A stretch of 64,000 nucleotides of DNA from Chitinophagaceae bacterium (GTDB taxonomy: Bacteria > Bacteroidota > Bacteroidia > Chitinophagales > UBA10324), in the NCBI GenBank assembly GCA_947474435.1, contig CANJII010000014.1:1-64000 (forward strand), written 5' to 3'. Shown here piece after piece: positions 47,764-56,044 of the stretch (the first letter of the stretch is position 1; each line of letters starts with the position of its first letter). A program made the position numbers and the translations under genes. The notes beneath the pieces are model-generated. The model saw only the letters and a program-made list of their open reading frames with translations. It was not told where the DNA came from and ran no database searches.

Positions 47764-48267
47764 ATGGGAAAACCAGCAGCAAGAGTAGGTGATATGCATG
47801 TGTGTCCGATGGTAACTGGGCCTGTACCTCATGTTGGCGGACCAGTAATGCCACCGGGTGTGCCTACGGTATTAATAGGAGGTATGCCTGCTGCAACATT
47901 AGGTAATATGTGTACTTGTACAGGACCTCCTGATTCAATTATACTTGGTTCAATGGGTGTGTTGATTGGAGGGAAGCCTGCTGCACGCATGGGCGATTCA
48001 TGTGCGCATGGTGGAATGATAGTGTTAGGATGTATGACGGTTTTGATTGGTGAAGCCGGAGGTGGTGGAGGCGGAGGAGGTGGCGGTGGCGGGGCTGCGG
48101 CTGGTGCTTATGTTTCAAGTGAAGCATCTTCTGCTATTTCAAAAGCAACGCCTATCGAGTTTAAAGCAAGAGTAACACAAGCAGTTGCCATGAAAAATGC
48201 CGCTGTTGCCGGAGATCCTCTGGTACATGATTCAATTAATTGTGAAGATTGCAATGCTGCTGAGTAA
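47764..48267 (+). CDS. PAAR domain spike-tip protein, cassette 1
   Basis: A 167-residue protein. Residues 1-100 are a PAAR domain (MGKPAARVGDMHVCPM ... GGKPAARMGDSCAHGG) with the His/Cys metal ligands that form the zinc-bound tip on VgrG. A glycine-rich linker (about 101-115) leads to a cassette-specific tail with CEDCN at the end. The PAAR part is nearly identical to that of the second PAAR protein at 51904, whereas the tails differ. It probably recruits the effector encoded downstream through the tail. Confidence 0.92.
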   Translation: MGKPAARVGDMHVCPMVTGPVPHVGGPVMPPGVPTVLIGGMPAATLGNMCTCTGPPDSIILGSMGVLIGGKPAARMGDSCAHGGMIVLGCMTVLIGEAGGGGGGGGGGGGAAAGAYVSSEASSAISKATPIEFKARVTQAVAMKNAAVAGDPLVHDSINCEDCNAAE

Positions 48268-48293
48268 TCATCTGAAAAAATAAAGAGCAACTT

Positions 48294-48656
48294 ATGATTA
48301 TTTATAACCAACAGTTGATTCCATTCGGCAAAAAAATAACAAAAGAGTTTATTGAAGAAAAAACACAATCAATTCCACTTGATTATAATGAATGGGCTGC
48401 TTCAAAAGATGAAACTGAAATTAAAAAAATGGTGACTGAAGTAGTGGAATTTGCAGTGAAAAACAATATTAAAGAAACTCAAAGTTTTTCTGACCTGATT
48501 AATTTTCAGATTAAGTTCAATGTGATGGATGATTTCGAGAACGATGAACGATATAAAAAAGCAATAGAAAATAAATCATTGAACGAATCAAAAAGGATAG
48601 CGCAAATAAGAGATTTAATTGTTGAGAAATTAAAAAAAAATAATTTATGGCAATAA
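48294..48656 (+). CDS. Putative T6SS effector adaptor/chaperone, cassette 1
   Basis: A 120-residue helical protein starting MIIYNQQLIPFG. The segment VVEFAVKNNIKETQSFSDLINFQIKFNVMDDFENDERY resembles a family of small proteins found beside PAAR and VgrG genes in many T6SS loci. The same position in the second cassette is held by a diverged relative (52411). Its end overlaps the next gene by 10 bp. Role inferred from position: helping load the effector on the spike. Confidence 0.5.
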   Translation: MIIYNQQLIPFGKKITKEFIEEKTQSIPLDYNEWAASKDETEIKKMVTEVVEFAVKNNIKETQSFSDLINFQIKFNVMDDFENDERYKKAIENKSLNESKRIAQIRDLIVEKLKKNNLWQ

Positions 48657-49003
48657 GCGTTGTCGAGAAAAAAATTATTGATGAAACAAAAAACAATTCT
48701 AGCGATCAACCAAATAAGGCAGCTGACGCAAAACCGCCATGCCCTACAAAGCCACCCATGGTAATTGAAAGTTGTGGTTTCTATGATGAAAAAGGAAAGA
48801 AGATTTCAGGAGTTGACAAGGAGGGTAAAGTGTTGTTTAAAATAGTATACAGGAATCCGGATGGGATGAAGGTTTTGGTGGATGGCTTTGAAACGAAAGA
48901 CATTGAATTGGAATACAACAAGGAAAAAATTACCGATGCGCATTATCTGGAACTTAGCGCTAATGAAAAGGAAATAGAAGTATTTGCAAAATTTAAAGAA
49001 TAG
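48647..49003 (+). CDS. Ig-like domain protein upstream of the amidase effector (possible N-terminal part of it)
   Basis: A 118-residue protein with a low-complexity start (Lys/Asn/Pro-rich, including KPPCPTKPP) and one beta-sandwich-like domain: VIESCGFYDEKGKKISGVDKEGKVLFKIVYRNPDGMKVLVDGF. It ends at an amber codon (TAG, 49001-49003) and is in the same frame as the effector that starts at ATG 49013, four codons later. It may therefore be the N-terminal part of a larger effector interrupted by a stop, or a separate linker protein. No named family is certain. Confidence 0.5.
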   Translation: MAISVVEKKIIDETKNNSSDQPNKAADAKPPCPTKPPMVIESCGFYDEKGKKISGVDKEGKVLFKIVYRNPDGMKVLVDGFETKDIELEYNKEKITDAHYLELSANEKEIEVFAKFKE

Positions 49004-49012
49004 GGTCCAGTC

Positions 49013-50920
49013 ATGGTGAAGGTTATTCATAGTCAGTTTTCAAAAATCAGTAAACAGACTGCAGCTCTGGTTGATTTAAGACCTCAAATAAGAGATTTGT
49101 ATTTTGCCTATATTGATGCGACCGACCGGGTAACACTGGACAAAACAAAAGAAATTAAGGATAGTGATGTATTCGAATTTCAGGACAAATCTGCCGATGA
49201 ATCTCTCGACGATTTTATTAACAGAGTAGGTGAATCCATTCCTGCTCTTCTGAAACTCTGGCTGAACGACAATAAAATAATTGAGCTGACTAATACAGAA
49301 ATATATATTGATGATAGCGGCAAAAATTATTTTCCATATGCAGTTTCATCGAAAAAATATATTCACATTGATCAGATAAATGATAAGTCAGAAGCAGAAT
49401 TGAAAGGTAATTTAGAGGAACTGATTAAAAATAAAACAAAGGAATTTGGAGATAAGAGCATTCAGGAAAAACAGGATAAGGTGAATGAGAGAACGGCTGC
49501 GATGAAAGCGTTAATAGAAACTGAAAAGGCAACTAATGCTCTCATTGAAGCCGCAAATATGGCAGGGAGCTTAATTCCGAAAGGAAAAGATCCAACCAAG
49601 GCACTGATTGCAACATTAAAAAGAAATAAAGAGGCACAAAAAGCATTAAAGCCGAAACTTGATGATGCCATCAATAAAAAGAAGGAGGCAATGATGAAGG
49701 TGTTAGACAGGCATAAAAGTTTCAGGGAAAAAACATCAAAATATGAGGATAAAACCCGACATGCAATCAGGGTTATAAAAACGGATGCATTCCAAGACCT
49801 GAGAAAAGTTGATCGGTTTTATTCTTTAAGTCAGCGCAAAAGAGTGACACTCGGGGGATGGATATATTTAGTAGCCGAAACCTGTGATTTAGTTGGAGCC
49901 GAGGTTGTGGTTAAGGTTAAGCAAGGAGTGGGTGACGGCATTTTTTCAATTGATGAAAGCTATCCCCTTCTCACATCTACGGGTGGTCTGGAGATGCAGG
50001 AACTTAAAGAATTCAGAATTAAGGTGGAGAAGGAACCCTATAAAACTGAAAAACAAGATGAAACTACCACTGAAATTTATTCATTAGGATTGAACTGGAA
50101 CAAGTGGAAAGGCGTGGAAATCACCGTAGAATCAATTGTTACACATAAAAATAAAATTGGTGAAACTGCGAGTACAAAGAAATCCTTGTTGCAATTGTCT
50201 ATGCGGCCTTCAAGCGATGAAGTACTTTATGACTGGAGAAAATATTTAGATGAGAATAAAGAAACCTACTTAGTACTTCAGGCAGAGGTTGAACCGAAAG
50301 ACAAAGACATGGTATGGAAAGGAAAATACAATAACGAAAATGATCTGTATAAAAATGCATGGCCAAAAGATGAAAATGAGTGGATTAGCTTTTCGAATTA
50401 CAGACCTATTAAAGAAGCTGTAACTGTGATGTATAAATTAAATAATGAAACACATGGCAAATGCGCCCATGGCACATACAATCACGCCTATAACTTTGTG
50501 CAATTGCTCAAAGGCAATGAAGATAAGCTTGCATGGAAGGCCTTAGGGGCTGGTGGAGATGCAAACCAGCCTGGATATCATAACAACCTTGTGAGCTTGG
50601 GATATTCTCTTGAAGATAAGGGAGAGATTTCCAGACAACAACTTATAGAAGGAATTGAAAAAGGAAGTTATAAAACCGGCGATGTAATAGCTTATTGGAC
50701 AGTTGATCCTGATATTGATGAGAACGCAAAAAATGCAGACGGAAGTTTCGTTAATTCGCATAAAAGATATGGTCACACTCAGATTTTTACTGATGGGTTA
50801 CAGGAAGGTGCCAACGGTAATAAATGGGCTACTGATGACAAAGATAACTTTGGTGCCCAGTTTGTTTATGGCAAAAGGACAGGGAGCAAGTGGCACTTCA
50901 AAATCTTCAGAGCTCCTTAA
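49013..50920 (+). CDS. Putative T6SS peptidoglycan amidase effector (cysteine peptidase-like C terminus)
   Basis: A 635-residue protein. Residues about 125-260 are charged and helical, probably coiled coil; about 265-470 is a beta-rich region with Ig-like segments. The C-terminal domain (about 475-635) resembles NlpC/P60/CHAP-type amidases: Cys484 in GKCAHGTYNHAYNF, GDVIAY as the strand before the active-site turn, His588 in YGHTQIF, then WATDDKDNFGAQF, which corresponds to the WxSDF-type end seen in T6SS amidases. It would cleave cell wall in a rival cell. The N terminus is in frame with the upstream gene across an amber codon. Confidence 0.6.
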   Translation: MVKVIHSQFSKISKQTAALVDLRPQIRDLYFAYIDATDRVTLDKTKEIKDSDVFEFQDKSADESLDDFINRVGESIPALLKLWLNDNKIIELTNTEIYIDDSGKNYFPYAVSSKKYIHIDQINDKSEAELKGNLEELIKNKTKEFGDKSIQEKQDKVNERTAAMKALIETEKATNALIEAANMAGSLIPKGKDPTKALIATLKRNKEAQKALKPKLDDAINKKKEAMMKVLDRHKSFREKTSKYEDKTRHAIRVIKTDAFQDLRKVDRFYSLSQRKRVTLGGWIYLVAETCDLVGAEVVVKVKQGVGDGIFSIDESYPLLTSTGGLEMQELKEFRIKVEKEPYKTEKQDETTTEIYSLGLNWNKWKGVEITVESIVTHKNKIGETASTKKSLLQLSMRPSSDEVLYDWRKYLDENKETYLVLQAEVEPKDKDMVWKGKYNNENDLYKNAWPKDENEWISFSNYRPIKEAVTVMYKLNNETHGKCAHGTYNHAYNFVQLLKGNEDKLAWKALGAGGDANQPGYHNNLVSLGYSLEDKGEISRQQLIEGIEKGSYKTGDVIAYWTVDPDIDENAKNADGSFVNSHKRYGHTQIFTDGLQEGANGNKWATDDKDNFGAQFVYGKRTGSKWHFKIFRAP

Positions 50921-50951
50921 ATAATCATTTCCATTATTTACAATTCGCTCC

Positions 50952-51374
50952 TTATTCCAGCCGCAGATATTTTTTCTGATTCAAATAAATAATACCATCT
51001 TCCATTACTAGGTTGTAAGAAAAATGCTGGTCGTCATTAGGTCCGTTTATATATAAAATCGGTCCGCCTCTTTCTGTATTTTCAATGTGCCAGTTAAAAT
51101 TAAAACTGGTTTCGCCGCCACTGTTATATTCATAATAACTTCCAAAACCCTATTCACAAATGGCAATCTGAATTTTTTCAGCGTAATAACTGTCGCTGTA
51201 ATAATATTGAAGTATGCGGCCAGCTATTTCATTTTTCCATTGGTCAATCAGCGAATCCGATGAATTGGTTGTTGCGGTATTGTTTACTGTACCTGCATTC
51301 GTTGTTTCAGTGATTTCGCCGCAGGCAGAAATTAAAAAAAGAAAAATAAGGGATAAGGTTATTCTGTTTTTCAT
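50952..51374 (-). pseudogene. Lipoprotein gene with internal amber codon, candidate immunity protein of the amidase effector
   Basis: On the minus strand a lipoprotein starts at 51374 (an alternative start is 51395): MKNRITLSLIFLFLISACG, with the lipobox Cys, then a Ser/Thr-rich linker. The frame hits TAG at 51150-51152 but stays open beyond it for 65 codons (GFGSYYEYNSGGETSFNFNW ... YLNQKKYLRLE) to TAA at 50952. The two halves together look like one compact periplasmic domain. Position beside a cell-wall effector and periplasmic location fit an immunity role. Orientation is convergent with the effector. Confidence 0.55.
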
Positions 51375-51395
51375 GCTTAGTTTTTTTCGTTTCAC

Positions 51396-51903
51396 AAAAT
51401 AAACTTTTTACCAAAAAACAGAATATCCATTCCAAAATTTTTCTGCAATTTCAGCTAATGGGTTTCTCTTATTTTACTTATGGATTTTAAGCTAGCTCAA
51501 GCAATAAAATATTTTTCGTCCCGGTTACTTTATTCGTAACCCTGCGTTACAAACGCCCAATGTTCACATCGCCTAACCCTAACAACAAAAAAAAATATTT
51601 AGAATATTCTGAGCATCCGGAATGGGTTGCATAAAATATTTAGTTTGCTAATTTGCTGCTTAATCATATTTGCTTTAACATCATATTTATAACGGAGATA
51701 ATGCCTGAAGTTTAAAACGAGCAAGTCGTGACTCTGCATTAAAACACTGAATAATATTGATTTGAAAGTATTACACGAATTGATTGCAAAAGCATTAGAG
51801 CATCTCATCAAGAAATACAAAACAATATCATGATTTTTTTGGTTAGAGACACAATTGATATTATCATAGCACTCGGCAAAAAGGATAAATAAGAAAAAAT
51901 AAA
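51396..51903. other. 508-bp gap between effector cassettes 1 and 2, probable relics only
   Basis: No intact gene. GGTTAC and GTAACC flank a 7-bp loop at about 51525-51543, a minor palindrome. Near the right end, about 51760-51830, a short frame (DLKVLHELIAKALEHLIKKYKTIS) and a second one ending at 51893 look protein-like but lack starts. The region may be debris from cassette insertion and should contain the start signals for the second PAAR gene. Confidence 0.35.
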
Positions 51904-52389
51904 ATGGGAAAGCCAGCTGCAAGAGTAGGAGATTTTCATATGTGTCCGATGGTAACACCTGCAGTTCCACCCGTGCCGCATGTTGGTGGACCAATACTTC
52001 CACCTGGAGTACCAACGGTATTAATTGGCGGAATGCCCGCTGCAACTTTAGGCAACATGTGTACATGCACAGGTCCTCCTGACACAATATTACTAGGTTC
52101 TATGGGGGTGTTAATTGGTGGGAAACCTGCCGCACGAATGGGAGATTCATGTGCACATGGCGGAACCATTATGTTGGGATGTATGACCGTTTTGATTGGA
52201 GAAGCCGGAGGTGGTGGCGGATCTGGTGGTGGTGGTGCTGTAGCTGTAGGAGTTTATCAGCAACTCAGTAATAAATCGCAGGTAGCTATGGCACAGAAGA
52301 TGGAATTTTTAAAAGCTGCAGAATTAGGTGTTCCATTTGCTCATTGTGCTGATGGTTGCCCTGTTTGTTCTCAAAAAAGTAATTCGTAA
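51904..52389 (+). CDS. PAAR domain spike-tip protein, cassette 2
   Basis: A 161-residue duplicate of the PAAR protein at 47764. The PAAR part (about 1-103, MGKPAARVGDFHMCPM ... GDSCAHGG) differs mainly by a short insertion (TPAVPP) near the first loop. A glycine-rich linker leads to a different tail (LSNKSQVAMAQKMEFLKAAELG ... HCADGCPVCSQ) that ends in a Cys-rich motif. The divergent tail presumably selects the DUF2235 effector downstream. Confidence 0.92.
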   Translation: MGKPAARVGDFHMCPMVTPAVPPVPHVGGPILPPGVPTVLIGGMPAATLGNMCTCTGPPDTILLGSMGVLIGGKPAARMGDSCAHGGTIMLGCMTVLIGEAGGGGGSGGGGAVAVGVYQQLSNKSQVAMAQKMEFLKAAELGVPFAHCADGCPVCSQKSNS

Positions 52390-52410
52390 ATCATATAATA
52401 TCTGATAGCT

Positions 52411-52803
52411 ATGATTATTGGAAATAATCAGTTGGAATCGTTTAATGAAATCAATCTTGAAAAATTTATTTCAATTACTATTCCTTTTTTAAAAAATAAT
52501 TTTCAGGAATTTATTAAGGATAAACCTGAATCAGAATTAATAAGCATTATTTCATTGATTGTTAAGTGGGCAGCTCAATACAAGGTACATGCAGGAATTA
52601 ATATTCAAAAACTCCTTCATCACAAAATAGTTTATGGGTGGGGAAATCTACTACCTGAAAAGCTGGAGAAATATTTAGTTGACCCCGAATTACATGAAAA
52701 CTTCAGAACTGAAAATTTTTGTGCTGAGTTGGTTTCGGAAAGATACAAGTTGATTGAAATTAATTCAGACTCAGATTTGAGAAAATTAGCCGAAATAAAA
52801 TGA
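52411..52803 (+). CDS. Putative T6SS effector adaptor/chaperone, cassette 2
   Basis: A 130-residue soluble protein starting MIIGNNQLESFNEI, in the same place after PAAR as the 120-residue protein of cassette 1. The shared start (MIIxNxQLxxF) and the middle SIISLIVKWAAQYKVHAGINIQKLLHHKIVYGWG parallel the cassette 1 protein, so both are probably diverged members of one adaptor family. The downstream gene is a DUF2235 effector. Function is inferred from position only. Confidence 0.5.
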   Translation: MIIGNNQLESFNEINLEKFISITIPFLKNNFQEFIKDKPESELISIISLIVKWAAQYKVHAGINIQKLLHHKIVYGWGNLLPEKLEKYLVDPELHENFRTENFCAELVSERYKLIEINSDSDLRKLAEIK

Positions 52804-52840
52804 ACCACATTCTTAACTGTTTTATTAAACAATCGGGAAA

Positions 52841-54334
52841 ATGTTAATTCATTATACTGCCGATCATTCCGGTGTAAGTTCAACTGTTCCCAGTTGCCCA
52901 ACAAGGAGTAGCGCCTCATCCGGAAGTTCTGAACTGCCTCCATTTGATGTAAGAGCCAGTGTTTTTATTGATGGCACCGGCAATAATTTATTTAATACCG
53001 ATGCAGCTAGTCATGGAAGTGGTGGCGAAGGCAGCTATCAAAATTCATATTCGAATGTAGCGAGACTTGCAACAAATATTAGGTTAACCAATAGCGAAAA
53101 CAATTATCACTTTTCGGTTTATTGTGAAGGAATGGGTACATTAAATATGGAGGATGATTCCACATTATTAGGGCAGGCATTTGGTATGGGTGATACCGGA
53201 ATTCCGGCAAGGGTATCAACTGTAATAAGTCATCTTCGAAACAGAATCGGTTCATTAAGTAATGGAAATAGAAGAATTGGTAACCTGAAAATTGATGCTT
53301 TCGGTTTTAGCAGAGGTGCCGCCGCTGCACGGCACTTTGTTTACAGGGTTTTAGAATCAGAAAGTAGATTTGCTGCTTCAGGAGATGATGTTTCAGGTGT
53401 AGATATCTCTATTTATTCATTGATACATCAACTCACTGATGCGGATGATGGCAATTTTACTATCAGCGATTATAAATTACCTTTCATTGGTCTTTTTGAT
53501 ACAGTTGCTTCTTATGGTGGAAATCATGAAAATGATACAAGGGATTTACACTTAGATGCAATTCGGGCAGGAGAAGTAGAAAGAGTCATTCATCTTGCAT
53601 CAGGTGATGAGCACAGATATAATTTTCCGCTCACAGATATTCACAGTGCAGGAGGAAAAGGCAGACAAACTTTTTTACCCGGAGTTCATTCCGACATTGG
53701 CGGTGGGTACAATGAATCAACAAACGGAAATATGAAAGAAGACAATTTAGTGGTTTTCGAAATGGAAGATCGTCCACATAGTGTTGATTATATGAACCGG
53801 CTTTATGAAAGATTAAACAGGGTAAAAGACAATTTGATTTCACTTGGCTGGTATAAAATATATCCCCTTGTTGAAATAAGACCAGGTGATCAGCGAAACG
53901 AATTGGTAGTGGCTTATAATCAGTTGAAAGCTTCAAGAGTACATATCAGCAATCGTTATAGCTGGGTTCCATTACACATTATGTCGGAGAAAGCCGTAGA
54001 AAAACAATTGCACTTTGATTTGAGTGATTTTCCGTTAAGCACCGATCCATTTTTAGTTCAAATTAAATCACTAGTAGAAAATAATCGTCATGATGAACAG
54101 CATTGGATAGCATCAGTTGATCCTCAAATCCAACGACTAAGACATAATTATTGTCATTTTTCTTCTCATTTTACACCTTCTCATAGTATTTTATGGCCTA
54201 TGAAGCCTCAACTTCACTCAATGAGAGTAGGATGGATTCGGGGGCTTTTAGGGGGCGAACCGGAAGATTGTTGGGATTCTGATGAAGACAATTATTTTTC
54301 CGGAGTAAGAAGAAGAAGAGTTCACCAGGGCTGA
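52841..54334 (+). CDS. DUF2235 (Tle1-like) alpha/beta-hydrolase effector
   Basis: A 497-residue protein without signal peptide. The DUF2235 pattern is clear: ASVFIDGTGNNLFNT near residue 40, the nucleophile elbow FGFSRGAAAARHF with Ser157, IGLFDTVASYG with Asp220, and PGVHSDIGGGY with His283; these three form the probable catalytic triad. Related Tle1 proteins are phospholipases delivered by T6SS that attack membranes. It sits in a PAAR cassette, which supports a secreted effector. The C terminus (about 380-497) is not recognisable and may mediate loading. The next gene may encode its immunity or accessory protein. Confidence 0.8.
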   Translation: MLIHYTADHSGVSSTVPSCPTRSSASSGSSELPPFDVRASVFIDGTGNNLFNTDAASHGSGGEGSYQNSYSNVARLATNIRLTNSENNYHFSVYCEGMGTLNMEDDSTLLGQAFGMGDTGIPARVSTVISHLRNRIGSLSNGNRRIGNLKIDAFGFSRGAAAARHFVYRVLESESRFAASGDDVSGVDISIYSLIHQLTDADDGNFTISDYKLPFIGLFDTVASYGGNHENDTRDLHLDAIRAGEVERVIHLASGDEHRYNFPLTDIHSAGGKGRQTFLPGVHSDIGGGYNESTNGNMKEDNLVVFEMEDRPHSVDYMNRLYERLNRVKDNLISLGWYKIYPLVEIRPGDQRNELVVAYNQLKASRVHISNRYSWVPLHIMSEKAVEKQLHFDLSDFPLSTDPFLVQIKSLVENNRHDEQHWIASVDPQIQRLRHNYCHFSSHFTPSHSILWPMKPQLHSMRVGWIRGLLGGEPEDCWDSDEDNYFSGVRRRRVHQG

Positions 54335-54375
54335 TTTTTTAAAATAATAAATGGGTAATATTAAAAAATTTTTAA

Positions 54376-55332
54376 GTGGAAGAATATAAATGGTTACCGG
54401 TTGCCTGCGCACCTGATATTTTTCCCGCAAAATTACTGACGGGTCGTTTTGGTTTTCAGCAAGGCGACCCGGTAATGATACCTAAGGGCAATGTATATAA
54501 TAACGGTTGGGGCGAAATCGGGTTTGCCAACCTTACAGAAAATGATTTACATGCTGCTCCATCGTGGATGGAGGTCTGTTGGTTTTCACTCGCTGAAAAT
54601 AAATTTTACAAAGACCGTTTTGATTTAGCTGAATACAATATTAACAGGTTGCTTTCATCTGAAATTATAAGTCCGGCGGACGGCTCTAAAGCTAAATATG
54701 ATTTCCTCATTACCGGGTTTGCTCCCGGGGGTTTTGTTTGCCTCTGGGCTGCCGGGCAGGGTTTGGTAAAAGAGATCTGTTTATTGAAAGCCCGCGAAAC
54801 AAAAATTGAGTGGAAAGAAATTATGAGTGAAGATGTTTTCACTCAAGATGATTTCAGAAACCAGAAACTGAAAGCTTTGTTGACTGAAGAGCAACTTTCG
54901 GAATTGAATACTAACGGCATTCAGAAAGCATGGGCGAAAAGATTTCATTCCAGATACAATTGGAATCCATTATTTATTGGTGAAGTGGAACCGGTTAATT
55001 TAAGGATACAAACTTTTAACGGCGAAAGAGAATTTTTACTGTTCAACAATGAATTTAAAAATGTTCCTTCGGCAAGAGGGATTCCGCGCATACTTATTTA
55101 CAGGTGGTTCGATGCATCGGGCATTCACTGGGCGGGTTATGTTTATTTCAATGCGGAAGAAATAATGGAAATGTTCGAAAAATTAAATCAATTTCAAAAT
55201 GAATCCCTTTATCGGTTACAGATTCAAATTGACAGTGAGAACAACAACATGAAATTGTTTCTGGCATCCGACAAATTTTATTACGAATTTAAAAAGTGCA
55301 TTTGTAAAATATATTACGAAAGTGCCGCTTAA
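54376..55332 (+). CDS. DUF2931 family protein, possible immunity or accessory protein
   Basis: A 318-residue protein from a GTG start. The first 150 residues match DUF2931: WLPVACAPDIFPAKLLTGRFGF, MIPKGNVYNNGWGEIG, MEVCWFSLAENKFYKDRFDL and FAPGGFVCLWAAGQG. The C-terminal half is unassigned. Many DUF2931 proteins are lipoproteins, but no signal peptide is visible here. It is 41 bp downstream of the DUF2235 lipase, so it could neutralise that toxin, although a periplasmic or membrane site would be expected for such a role. Function remains open. Confidence 0.7.
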   Translation: MEEYKWLPVACAPDIFPAKLLTGRFGFQQGDPVMIPKGNVYNNGWGEIGFANLTENDLHAAPSWMEVCWFSLAENKFYKDRFDLAEYNINRLLSSEIISPADGSKAKYDFLITGFAPGGFVCLWAAGQGLVKEICLLKARETKIEWKEIMSEDVFTQDDFRNQKLKALLTEEQLSELNTNGIQKAWAKRFHSRYNWNPLFIGEVEPVNLRIQTFNGEREFLLFNNEFKNVPSARGIPRILIYRWFDASGIHWAGYVYFNAEEIMEMFEKLNQFQNESLYRLQIQIDSENNNMKLFLASDKFYYEFKKCICKIYYESAA

Positions 55333-55336
55333 AATT

Positions 55337-55966
55337 TCAACGCTCCACTTTCACTTCCACACTCATAGTGCCGCCAGGCAGGTAGTTGGATGATACGACA
55401 CGGAAAAATCCGCGCTTATTCACCTTCGCACACTTGAACATATAGTATTTTGTAGTTGCTGTTAAATCTGATGCTGCAATATCAATATCGGTATAACCGC
55501 CATTCAGCGATTTTGATGCAAACAGGTTTGCAATGTCTTCATTATTTACAATGCTGCTGTATTCGGTTGAAGTAATTGCAACTTCGCTCATGGTGGAAGA
55601 ATTATAAGTCGGAAACGAAACCACACCCACCACGGCATTAAAAGTATCGTAAGCCGAATAATTATTGGCGCCATAAAAAGCCATGTTAATCACACCCAAC
55701 GACTGACTTGAAACGATAAGCGCCGAGTGATCATAAATAAAAAAATCAATGCTATCTGCTTTCAAAACAGCACTTGCCTGATTATATGATTTGCTGTAAA
55801 GGTCAATAAATGCTTCGGGGTTAGCAGTAGATGCATCTCTGAACCAATTAATGGCAAAGGTGTGCGTGCGGACTTTAATCTTATTCTTGTCTTTTTTACA
55901 ACTGATTGCAATTGATAAAAAAGCGGATGCAATAATTAAAAGGGAAAAGAATTTACTTTTTTTCAT
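55337..55966 (-). CDS. Lipoprotein of unknown function
   Basis: A 209-residue protein with a lipoprotein signal peptide (FFSLLIIASAFLSIAISCKK, lipobox Cys at about residue 23) and a beta-rich soluble part with no recognisable motif. It ends 4 bp from the convergent end of the DUF2931 gene. A role as periplasmic immunity protein against the DUF2235 lipase is conceivable from location but unsupported by similarity. Confidence 0.6.
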   Translation of the reverse strand: MKKSKFFSLLIIASAFLSIAISCKKDKNKIKVRTHTFAINWFRDASTANPEAFIDLYSKSYNQASAVLKADSIDFFIYDHSALIVSSQSLGVINMAFYGANNYSAYDTFNAVVGVVSFPTYNSSTMSEVAITSTEYSSIVNNEDIANLFASKSLNGGYTDIDIAASDLTATTKYYMFKCAKVNKRGFFRVVSSNYLPGGTMSVEVKVER

Positions 55967-56044
55967 TGGGGAAATTATTTAGGTATTAATTTAATCATTT
56001 CAGCGATACTGAAGTATCATGGATTGAATTATTTTTCTGGCTTA

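Noticed and set aside
49001-51152. Genome-wide reassignment of TAG
   Set aside because: Several intact genes in the window end at TAG (for example hcp, the EVE gene, the hybrid kinase and the adhesin), so TAG works as a stop codon here.
51525-51553. Small palindromes (GGTTAC/GTAACC and nearby GTTAC) as a regulatory site or terminator
   Set aside because: Stem of six base pairs only, no T run, and no gene end close by.
51599-52087. Long minus-strand open frame across the start of the second PAAR gene
   Set aside because: It lies antisense to a clear PAAR domain, and its translation is low-complexity and Cys/Leu-rich with no domain; a shadow frame.
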